Shown piece by piece: positions 42,655 through 53,149 of a stretch of DNA of 64,000 nucleotides. Positions within the stretch are counted from its first letter, which is position 1. Each line of letters begins with the position of its first letter. Source of the DNA: Tachypleus tridentatus (Eukaryota; Arthropoda; Merostomata; Xiphosura; Limulidae). Location: the NCBI RefSeq assembly GCF_004210375.1, contig NC_134834.1, positions 139,347,009-139,411,008 of the forward strand, written 5' to 3'. The notes under the pieces were generated by a model. The model saw nothing but the letters and a program-made list of their open reading frames with translations. It was not told the DNA's origin and did no database searches. The translations under genes were made by a program, and so were the position numbers.

Positions 42655-43286
42655 GACATATTAATTTAATACATTTTGATATCATGTAAATATTAAGTGT
42701 AGTTATTTTGGATGAGGCTAAAACAAAAGAAGAAAGTAGAAATACTGAAATAAATACGATTAGAAAAGAAAAAAAAATGTTTTACGAATTTTACTTCAGA
42801 GTACATGATAGGTACCGATTAAATATTTAAATTAAACATAGAAAACATAATTCGGAAAAGTTAATGGTGGTAGATTGCATAAATATTTAGTTCAATGTTC
42901 GATTGTAAAAATGTAAGAAGTTCTATTGGTATGGATACACCTCTTTACTTTATAATATATTATGTGAAAACTAGAACATTCCAAGTGATTTAAAGAGAAA
43001 TTCTCAAATAAATTTAAAATAATGGAAAAACATTCTTACGTAATCAAAGCGTCAACGCCCCCTGTTACAGTTTTGTGTGTCTCTTAATGATATCCCTTTT
43101 AGATAACAAAGAAAATATCTTCTAAGACTTGTATGAACTGATAATGAAACAATCATGTTTCTAAACTTTGTGATAAGGACATTGAGTCGAGAACTGATGA
43201 ACAAATAAATGTTTTTACGTATGTATGTTTTAGATAACAAGCTATGACCAACAACTATGTTAAGAGGATATTTACAAGCATACGTT

Positions 43287-43403
43287 GTTGTTATTAAGTA
43301 CAATGCTACACAAAGGGCTCTCTATGTTCTGCCCACCACGGGTATCAAAACCCAGTTTCTAGCAGTATAAGTCAGCAGATATACCACTGTGCAACTGGGG
43401 GTA
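43287..43403 (-). repeat. SINE family C
   Basis: TGCTACACAAAGGGCTCTCT, CCCACCACGGGTATCAAAAC and TTTCTAGCAGTATAAGTCAG, ending in the reversed head CCACTGTGCAACTGGGGG. Nearly full length. Confidence 0.75.
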
Positions 43404-43464
43404 TACAATAATACCGAGTGCAGAGAAGTGTTATTGCGTACAGAGAAAAACAAATGACCGCTAC

Positions 43465-43727
43465 AACGAGGCCATTCGACTCGCAATCTTAGAGTCGTGG
43501 ATTCGAATCCCCGTCACAAAATATATGCTCGCCCTTTCAACCGTGGAGGCGATATAATATGTCGGTCAATCACATTATATGTTGCTGAAAGAGTAACCCA
43601 ATAGTTAGCGGTGGGTGGCGATAACTAACTACCTTCCCTTTAGTCTTACACTGCTCAATTAGGGATGGCTAGCGCAGATAGCCCTTGAGTAGCTTTGCGC
43701 GACATTCAAACTAAATCAACAACAAAC
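43465..43727 (+). repeat. tRNA-headed SINE, family A
   Basis: Plus-oriented copy starting within the head (GAGGCCATTCGACTCGCAAT), B box GATTCGAATCCCCGTCAC, complete but diverged body, CAACAAAC tail. It lies next to the family C copy at 43.29 kb. Confidence 0.85.
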
Positions 43728-44602
43728 CACAGAAAGTAAGAAGGTGACACTCGATCCTAAGAATCGCAACCTATTATTCAGTAAAGACCCATATTTTAAA
43801 GAATCGACCAAATTTTTTAAAAATATGTGATATTTTGTTTATTCTATAGAACAACATTAATAAATTCTTTCAGAGTAACGCCGTGGAAACTATAATAACA
43901 GTATTTTGTAATCACCCGCATGAACTCAGTACTGGCGTATAAAACATCATTTTTTTACACTAATTGCTTAAAATAATATCACGTGATGCTAAATGTTCTT
44001 TAATTAGGAAAATGTCATAAATTTTTTCAAACGTGTGCCTAAAAGTTGACAATAACTAATAACCGTTCACCGGTATGATTCTTTTGAAAACTTGATCACT
44101 AAAAACTACTTATGTAGTTTGCTTGGCCTAAACTATATTAGGTTTATGTTCGTAGTTTTACTGCTGTAAATCAGTCGTCTTCAATCCAAATAACAAGTAC
44201 TAAAAAAAACTTTCCATTCTTACTCTTAAGTGAAGCTGTAGTAAAAATTGCTCATGTGAATTTTTGTGCAGACATCTTACGATCTTCATCTCTGTAGTAG
44301 AGGTCATTGCAACATTCAAGATTCAAACACTGTCTATATTAACCTTTTGGGGGATAATAATACTTATAGTTTATTTTTTTTTTTTTCAAGAAGACTAGTA
44401 TTATATAATTTAATAAATTAACTTGTTCAAGCATTATCTCTTTATTATGAATGTTTAATTAATAACTTATTTTGAAATAGAAAAATGCACATAGACTTAA
44501 CTTTAAATAAGAATGACTTCTATACAGTGATCTTTTCAAAGCTTCACTAAAGCATGGTAATTAATCTACTTGCATTCTCTTGTATTCTCAGGCACCAATG
44601 GA

Positions 44603-44752
44603 TAGCCATATGCCAGCCTTTTCTGCCATGCGACAGGAGGGAATCAAGATGACACATTTGATGACGAATATGGCTTAATTATAACAGAACACTCCACACC
44701 AGAGAAAGTTCAACGTGCAACGAGCGTTTAAAGAACAGGGAAATGTTGGTAC
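44603..44752 (+). CDS. terminal-exon-like segment with PDZ-ligand C-terminus
   Basis: From GGATAG the plus strand reads P-Y-A-S-L-F-C-H-A-T-G-G and then QDDTFDDEYGLIITEHSTPE, ending K-V-Q-R-A-T-S-V before TAA. The last residues T-S-V fit a class I PDZ ligand. A strong acceptor (TTGTATTCTCAG) lies 13 bases upstream, but using it in this frame includes TAG, so the acceptor must be GGATAG or the exon is damaged. No other exon of the gene was found; function unknown. Confidence 0.4.
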
Positions 44753-45673
44753 GATGTTGCTATGACTGCTATGTACGTATGTGTGTGTGTAAAATATATT
44801 ATCAAGAAACAACGTTAAAAATAAAAAAGATTAAAATAAAAGACTAACAAATAATATTAGAATACAAGATACTCTGTTAGAATAATAAAATGCACATTAC
44901 AAAGATACGGTCTTTATAATGGCTGTGTACTTATATATATGTATAAATAGTATAGAAAAGCTTAAGACGTAAGAATTACAAGTTACTACAATTAAACGTT
45001 CTTATTTCTAATACTTGTCTCTTTAATAGCCATATCATTAACCTGTACAATAGACCCTGCATTAACTCAGTATATAAACAATGATATCAAAGAATACAAT
45101 TTTTAAAGACAATATATTTTATTTCTCACAGTTTATTTCCAACAATTTCAGCTGATACCACAATCTGTTATTCGGCTTGGTGAGAGTTAGATCAGGAATT
45201 CGAACTCTACTAGTCATACTGACGACAAACTCAATACAGTAGGCATTTCTTCATTCGATGTCAGTATTCAAGAGTAGTTTAAACAAATCATGGTGTTCAC
45301 TCGTACATAAACTTGTTAACAAGACCTACGTATCTTTCAAGTGCAGAAACACCTCAATTTTTAAAGCATATTTACAACCAGCACGAATTTATCGCAATGA
45401 GAAAGAGAGGTTAATAGCACGATTATTTACGTGATTTAAACAACAAAACATAAGTTTAAGCTATCTTTATATATATATTTCCAACTAAATTTCAAACATT
45501 ATAGAAAATTAGTACCATGAAAATTTAGAGTTTAATGTAAAATACGTTATGAGTTTCTTGCATGTGTCGCAGCTGTGACCTTTTGGATTATTAATTAAAA
45601 GTTACAAACGTTTTTAATTTTAGTACTAACAACTTCAATCCAAAAGCATTTAGTAATTTTCAAACATGAGGAT

Positions 45674-45944
45674 TGTTTGTTTGTTTGTTTTGGAATTTTG
45701 CACAAAGCTATTCGAGGGCTATCTGTGCTAGCCGTCCTTAATTTAGCAGTGTAAGACTAGAGGGAAGGCAGCTAGTCATCACCACCCACCGCCAACTCTT
45801 GGGCTACTCTTTTACCAACGAAAAGTGGGATTGACCGTCACATTATAACGCCCCCTCGGCTGGGAGGGCGAGCATGTTTGGCGCGACGCGGGCGCGAACC
45901 CCGGATTACGAGTCGCGCGCCTTCGCGCTTGGCCATGCCGGGCC
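45674..45944 (-). repeat. young family A SINE with 14-bp target duplication
   Basis: A complete minus-oriented copy with (TTTG)n tail is flanked by perfect 14-bp repeats TCAAACATGAGGAT (45660-45673 and 45945-45958). Its tRNA-like head is unusually GC-rich (GGCGCGACGCGGGCGCGAAC) and shortened relative to other copies. Confidence 0.93.
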
Positions 45945-46842
45945 TCAAACATGAGGATCTTGTACAGTTCTTGTGAGAGACGTGTTAGTTAATTGCAATG
46001 CTTGTATATTTTGTTATATTGTCTTTTCTCTTTATTATGAAACTGGTGACGTTTATGAAAATAACCAACTCTTAATTCACTTCTAAGAACAGTTATAACA
46101 TTGAAGAATAAAACGTCATGTTATCTTGAATAAATTTCTATTATTTTATATGCAATATTATATATTATACTATTTATATAACACACGTAGACGCTTGACA
46201 GTTCAAAACAGTTTTATATTTTAAGTTAATTAGTGCATTTGATAAACCTTTTCTCGACTGATGATTCATGTATAAAATAAGCATAGCAAGTGATCTAGCG
46301 AAAAAATTCACTTATTACATTGCATTAAATACGTTAAGTTCTAAGGTTTAGACACATGTTTTGATCGTAATTTATCTTATTATTGGAATAATCTTTCGGA
46401 AAAGTAGCCTATATTTTAAATTGTCAACTACTTATAAATAAAGCAGTTAAAGAAAACTTCGTATATTGTTTTGTAATATTTACCCGAGAAAATATGTTTA
46501 ATAAAATAAGTTAATATTCTTTGAAAGAATGCAATCGAATATATTCTTTTTTTCACGTGTCTTTTGCAGAGTTGTTAATGGAAGGGAAATGTTTCTCAAG
46601 CAATAGAGTGGTAGGAAAAGATAGTAGAAGCCACAGAAACAATATTACATAAGTAATATTACATAAGCTACGCGACGAATATTTGGTGATGAGTCTCGTG
46701 CCTCAGGTGGAATAAAGTAAGTAAAATAGTGTAACTGGTGTGATGAAGATCACAATTTTATTACACTATATGCTATTTATTATTTTGACATTAAACATGT
46801 CCAAAAAACAACTCGCCTATTTCACTAGCTGTCGTAAACTAT

Positions 46843-47027
46843 TGTACCAATCTCCCTTTTTGAAAAGTCATTTACTAACATAAAGTATCATACAGTCTTA
46901 TGAGAATATCTATAAGTCCTACACTTGTTCAATATTGTACCCGCTCTCTCTTTCGAAAAGTCTTTAACTAATATAAATTAGCGTACAACATTATGAGCAC
47001 AACCATAGCTCCTACAGTTATTAAAGG
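46843..47027. repeat. two diverged direct repeats, ~95 bp each
   Basis: TGTACCAATCTCCCTTTTTG ... TAAGTCCTACACTTGTT is repeated as TGTACCCGCTCTCTCTTTCG ... TAGCTCCTACAGTTATT. Several changes between copies show an old tandem duplication. Confidence 0.6.
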
Positions 47028-47230
47028 TGTTTAAGTATGCAGTATTGTTACTCATGATTAGTTTTAGTTTCTGTATAATATAAGGAATATATGTTTTAAA
47101 TTACCTTTATAGAGCTAGTATTATAACTGTACAAATAAAAGAAAATACAATCTCCTAACAGGGCAGTAGAAGGAGTAGGAAGCTCATTGAAACAGATATA
47201 GGTGTTTAAAAACAAAATTCTTGTTCAACA

Positions 47231-47334
47231 AAAAGAAAGTTGTATTAAACCTTGTTGATAGCAAAAGAAAGTCAACAATGATAAAAAGTTGTATTAAACC
47301 TTGTTGATGGCAAAGAAAGTCAACAATGATAAAA
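47231..47334. repeat. tandem duplication, ~52 bp unit
   Basis: AAAGTTGTATTAAACCTTGT followed by TGATAGCAAAAGAAAGTCAA and CAATGATAAA is repeated immediately with TGATGGCAAAGAAAGTCAA. Only a few differences separate the copies. Confidence 0.8.
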
Positions 47335-47739
47335 TTTCAAGAAGTAAAGTCTACAAAACCTGCAGAAATGTGGCCTATGGTGAAGACAAGTAGTGATAAA
47401 GCTTGCGAAATAACATGTATTATGGTTTTTGCAACATTGTCACAAAGCACTTTACACAGACATGCTTAAATTTGAAATGTCTTGTTCCAATCAGAGTTTG
47501 TATACTAGCTGAATAGTAAACGATAAGATGCTAAAGGAGTGCCTCATGCTAATCGTAAAACATACAGGAACTCTGTGGTCGTACTCTATGGAGCATCATT
47601 TAGTAGACACAAAAGTAGTTTAGTTTACCATATTATATCTTGTGAAAAGAAGCTGATTCGACAGAATTTATTATTTCGAAAAGAGATTGAGCTCAAACAC
47701 ACTTTCAAGAAATATTCATCTTATTTATAAAGGAGGAAA

Positions 47740-50085
47740 AGTATATTTCAGGAAATATATAAAGAACGATCTCAATAAAACAATTCTGTGATTTATTTGA
47801 CACCATGCTTGACATAATTTTACAACAAAAATCACTCAGCTCCAAAAAAATGGAATAAAATTACATAAGAGATTTGAGAAAATACATAGATACAAAGCCA
47901 AAATGATGGTTGTGGTTTATGAATAAATTTTTGTACTGCTGTATATTAACATAACTAGTTCAATATTTGAAACATTTGATGTAATTTTTCCGTTTTAAAT
48001 TTAGAGTATTTCTCTGGTATAAGCAGAGTATGAACAATTTGATAGAAAGATGATAGTGTGAATTGTCCCATGTAGATATGTCTTCAACTACAGTTCAAAA
48101 GTGTCATCATAATTATATCAATTTTAAAAATTTTGGACGCAAAAAAGTATGACCCACGTAGCATATTAAACTAAGTTTACTTCCCATTACATATTCTTAG
48201 TCATCTTTACAACATTTATTAAGGCTACAAACAAGAAACAGGTAACTCTTCTTTCAACAAAAGTATTAGTTAATAGGCACTAAGTTATAAGCAGGTTTTA
48301 TAACAGTGTCCATAAAAATCTGTATCAAATTCAAGTTCTAAACGTCTGGTAGAGATGATTTTCCATTTTTTGATACTATACATAACTGGTCTGATGATAA
48401 AATTTATTGATACCTAAACAATATATCAACTACAGTTCTATATTTCTGTTTGTAATTATGTATAGGTTGTTCCTAACTGACCAGAGTCTTATAATTGAAA
48501 CTGCAAAATTTAAGATGCATAAAATGGTACAAATGAAAATTGATAATTTGTTAAATGTTTCTTTTTAAAGGTAAGAAATTAAAATTTAAAAAATATAAAC
48601 AACTTGAATTATAAGGTATGTTTTGATGTCAATTTTCTTATCATACCTTGATAATAAATTGAAGCAGTATCAAACACGAAGATAAAACTAAATAGGTTTT
48701 TGTAATATTTATATTTGGATATTTGTTAAGACTTTTGGAATGATTGTATTTAACAACAGAGTACAATTTGTACGTGTACACTTAAGTAAAGTGACAAATC
48801 TCAAGAAGATATATATAGAATACTAAATCAGTTACAAATGGTGTAAACCTTTTAAAATATTCATTAAATTTTTTCAACTGCTTAATCTTGAAATCGTTTT
48901 TTCCCTTCCATTAAAGTTGGTATAATAGCAGTATCCATAAAAATCTATATATAATTCAAGTTATAAAAGTTGTGTGAAGATGTGTTTTCCGTCTACACGG
49001 ATGGAAACATAATTGATACTGTAAATTTTGAAATTATATTGATTTTTCTCCAAGTTTTATTAAAGACATCATTATTCACTTTCTAATCACAAGATACGTT
49101 GTACTTGCCTCAATAATGTATTAGGAATAAAAGTTTGTAACATTACCTGATGTATTGAAAAACTGTATATTCTATTTATTTCAAGAGAAATTTAGCTGTG
49201 CCTTTCTTAAGATCATTATGACCCAGAACGATTGAAGGATTAATTTTCACTATTTGAATAAAAATAAATCTCTTTCGAAAATTAATTTTTAACCCTGTTT
49301 ATCACTATTCATTATAAAATACGTCTTTACTTCATATAAGTCACATTTTACAGGCGAAACGTATTCTGCAAAAATATGTCTGAATCTAATTTATCAGTTA
49401 TATCAAGACACTTGCACTTCTTTTGTATTTTTAAAATTATTTCGGTGTTTTTCTCTATAGTTACATCCATATATTTTTCCAACAAGAAAGCTACTAAATG
49501 ACTTTGCTTGCTTCACCCTTATCAATCAGTTGTGTTTCTGTGTAGTTTTTATGTTTATACATATTATTTGATGATGCCATTTGTTTTGTTCTGGTGAATG
49601 TTTACTCGAAGGAACAGAGAATAAAGAAACAAAGTGAGAAGAACTGCTTCATTTTTGTTTTATCCGCTTTAACGATATTTGCCACATAAAAATAAATTTA
49701 GGTGGGATCCAAATGCTCCTTCCATGATTTCAAGATATTTTCCTCTAACAGCTTTCAATTTGCTATAAAGATTTGAGTTATTTGTATAGCCACTTGTTTT
49801 CCTGCTTCTTTTCCTTGGATTTCATCAGAAACTAAATTTGTAACAGTCTAAACTGCTAATTCTCCAACAACATTTGTTCGTTGTTTCAGAAACATTTGTT
49901 ACTGAAAACAGCACTCAAGGTACGACCTTGGTAAAGTGGAGTAGTGCATATTCCATTTCTTGTGTTTAGAAGCTTTCAGATTTCTCATGATAACAAATTC
50001 CTTTTCATGACGAAAACGAACTTTCGAGACCATACTTCATAATCTAAATGGTGATGATCTATGTTATCTTTTATGTCAATTTTTA
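47740..50085. other. gene-poor stretch with old internal duplication
   Basis: AT-rich. Two segments about 620 bp apart (near 48.31 and 48.93 kb) share CCATAAAAATCT and a following TTCAAGTT block, so part of the region is anciently duplicated. On the minus strand near 49.7-49.9 kb a frame broken by stops (V-S-D-E-I-Q-G-K-E-A-G-K-Q-V-A-I) might be an old coding remnant. No clear gene. Confidence 0.35.
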
Positions 50086-50088
50086 GAG

Positions 50089-50655
50089 ATCCATTTTATA
50101 TAAATATTGAGGAATCGTGTAAAATGCGATAATGCCTATTAAATATTTCTTCTTAATATTTCAGTAAGTATGACTGCATTTCTGCCTTAAAAATTAAATT
50201 GTTTCTAATAATGTTTCACTGACATCACCGAAAACACTAGGTTTTACAGCATTACTACACACATAAAGTGAATGAAATCTACTCTGCAGACTTACAACGG
50301 GTTCAATAGCATAAAGATGATTATCAAAACATAACGACTCAGCAAACACTGGATTAAACAGTAAAGTGGCTCAATCTTTTATATATAAACTAACTTCTCT
50401 AGTAACTGAGTGAAATTTAAATGTTATGTTTTTACCTTATTTGAATTATTTTTTGCAATCTCTTTTAAGATATAAATAATTTCTTTAGGTTGATTGTGAT
50501 AACTAGATCCAATGTAATTGATTATGGTATTTGATTGTGGTCTTACTTATATATAAAACCATCCCATACCATCAGATACATTATACAAGCTAGGCAGGTA
50601 CTAAGTTTGGCTAATCGCATTTTACACGATCCCTCAATATTTATATAAATTGGAT
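50089..50655. mobile_element. 567-bp element bounded by 42-bp inverted repeats (MITE candidate)
   Basis: The left arm ATCCATTTTATATAAATATT then GAGGAATCGTGTAAAATGCG is the near-perfect inverse of the right arm at 50614-50655. The interior has no long frame. I saw no clear target duplication, so the family cannot be named. Confidence 0.6.
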
Positions 50656-51346
50656 GACATTTGATAAAATTTATTAAAGTATTTCAAAAGTTAAATGAGC
50701 TTTTACAAGGAATTGCTCTACAGCTGATCCTCATTGAATAATGAAATATATTTCTTCTTATATATTGTTTAATCCAGTTGTTAAATTTATAGTGGAAGTC
50801 TTTCTATTTCACAACTGTTTTTGCCTTTAACTTTCTCTTTGAACATTTCTTTCTTAAAATAAATGTATCTGAATAACCTTTCGGTTTGCACACAGGTGTA
50901 TTTCGTACTAATCAATCCATTCATGCAGGTAGCATTTTGAATTTGCTAGTATTTTCATTTTATATCAATCAAATACTTGGTTATAAGCCTTAACCATTAT
51001 CAGTAATGAAATTAAATAACGATATCTACCATGTTGAATAAAATAACTCATGTGTCATAAATAAATTACTGTTTTGTTCTTTGACATAACATTAAAACTG
51101 AGATTGGCAACCACTGTATCTCATCTGTCTGAGCTTATATGGTTTTCGATTATTATTTAAAAACTTCTAAAACTTTTTCGAGTGACACACCTATTTATCT
51201 TTGAGCAGAATGATATCGACAGAAGTGAGTAAATATTTATATTAGTTACTGTACTTACTGAGGTTTAAGTCATCCACCAAATTAGCTTACCCTTCTTCAT
51301 CTATTGCTTTCACAATAACCATGCTTCTGAAAAAAAATATAAATAG

Positions 51347-51736
51347 GTAATTAAATTAAAGAATGTTAGGTATCTTAGAGTGGCTAAAAATTGTTCTGCT
51401 CATAGCCAGAGAATTACATTACCCTCTAGATTTAGAAGTAAAATTGAAATTACGTTAAATATAGGAATACCTGATTGGCAAGAGCTATTGACTATAAAAG
51501 AGTCACAGTTAATTCATCATATAAATGTAGATTTAAATCTTAAAGGACTGTTAAAGATCTCAGACGAAATCCGACACTTGCCCTGTTCAAGAGCAGGGTT
51601 AAATAACAAGGAATTTCAACAGCATGTACACCACTTGAGAGCTACAGCAGAAGAAAGTAGGTTAGTTAAGTGGAAGCTGACAAATTATTTGATGATAACA
51701 TTATGCTTGACGATGATACTTGTAAGTATAGTGTGA
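51347..51736 (+). pseudogene. envelope-like C-terminal fragment with membrane anchor
   Basis: An open stretch of 129 codons without an ATG start near its beginning. It contains N-C-S-A-H-S, IGIPDWQELLTIKESQLIHH, a helix-rich middle and an end N-Y-L-M-I-T-L-C-L-T-M-I-L-V-S-I-V that forms a membrane anchor. This layout suggests the end of a glycoprotein of an endogenous errantivirus-like retroelement, or another membrane protein of mobile origin. No polymerase or terminal repeats were found beside it, so it is a fragment. The assignment is tentative. Confidence 0.4.
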
Positions 51737-52634
51737 TACACAGTATGTGAAAGATTGACTTAAATGATATTTTAAAAGCTAGGTAGGCTGTGTAAATTCA
51801 AAACAGCATACCTTTACCACTTCATTAGAAATCAGGTTTAGGTTTAACTTTATCTCGAAAAAGCAAAATGTTTCTTCTTAGGAGAAATATAAAGCATACT
51901 CTTATGTAAAAATATAGATTTGCTTTAATTATTCATGGGCATGAATCAAGGCCGAACAACAATAGAGAGTTGTCTTGTTCAGAGGCTACTGAGGTGATTG
52001 AATTAACTAATGATGATCAACCTATTTAGGATGTAGACTGATTTATAATAGTTTGATGTGAAATTAGTCTACCTAATTAGCGAGGCTAGCTAATCATAAA
52101 ATAAACATATACATCAAAATTAACAGAAAAATTGATATGATTAAAGAAAGAATGTTCGAGAAATGAAGAGTTTAAGAAGCAATGTCCAAAAACAAGATTA
52201 ATTACCTTCAAGAGAAGTGATGAAATATTACCATAAAATGACAAATAAAAATAAAAATGACATTACAACATTTCGACAGTGTGATTTAAGTGGAATACAA
52301 CATGAAGGAAGAAGTATTAAGCGATAAAAATAAATTGAAGAGCATGTAAAATAGTGAAGTGCGCGAGTGATTACAACGTCTTAAGTCCGAGATGAAATCT
52401 GAGTGACTTAAAAACGTAGTAAAGACCGCATTACAGAACATTGTAGGTTAAGTAAAGTTACCAAGTTACCTAACCAAGTGTTCTGTTTATAGGACAAGAT
52501 AAATTAAGACTGATATAGTAAAGATAGAAGAATTCCGAGTGGAAAATAAGTATTTCCTTGAGGAATTAACTATTGTGGACTATTCCACTAGTTAAATTGA
52601 TAACTATTGTTATAAAGCTACAATTCCGAAATAA

Positions 52635-53021
52635 CTATTAAATCAGGAAGATCAAAAACATGTAGATTGGTGTACCATTTATCTTCATGGACTGACCTGG
52701 GAGGAAGGTAAACACGAATTTCCTCATCTATTAGTTACATGTAAGGACGTGTGTCAAACTTATGATAAAGTGTATACAAAGGGTTTAGAAAAGAAGAAAC
52801 CGATCACTAAAGTAATGGGAATAACGAGGATAAATTTGGAGAACTTTGGGTATCCAGCATATAAGAGGTTGAGTATCAACGACTCGGTAACGTGTATTTA
52901 CCATGCGTATTCACATGAACATTGTGTAAAATGGAAAAATCGACGGCCTTATATGAGTGGAGTGTTAATAGCTACGAAGCAATATTTCAACATTTCCGAC
53001 AAGAATTTCAAGGAAGGTTAA
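52635..53021 (+). CDS. unrecognised 128-codon open frame
   Basis: Open from 52635 to TAA at 53021, with protein-like composition: DWCTIYLHGLTWEEGKHEFP, LENFGYPAYKRLSINDSV and ITKVMGITRIN. The first in-frame ATG is well inside. It has six or so cysteines and no transmembrane run. I do not recognise a family. It ends exactly where a long hairpin starts and may be a piece of a mobile element or an exon. Confidence 0.35.
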   Translation, partial: LLNQEDQKHVDWCTIYLHGLTWEEGKHEFPHLLVTCKDVCQTYDKVYTKGLEKKKPITKVMGITRINLENFGYPAYKRLSINDSVTCIYHAYSHEHCVKWKNRRPYMSGVLIATKQYFNISDKNFKEG

Positions 53022-53143
53022 AGAAGAACATACTAATATAAGAAAAAAGAAAATGTCAAAACATCATTATTGGTTAAAACTGAAGCTAGTGTAATAATGA
53101 TGTTTTGACATTTTCTTTCTTCTCATATTAGTATGTTCTTCTT
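53021..53143. repeat. hairpin with 51-bp arms
   Basis: The left arm AAGAAGAACATACTAATATA then AGAAAAAAGAAAATGTCAAA pairs with the right arm ending ATTAGTATGTTCTTCTT; the spacer is 21 bp. Only a few mismatches. Possible small foldback element or inverted duplication. Confidence 0.85.
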
Positions 53144-53149
53144 TTCTAT

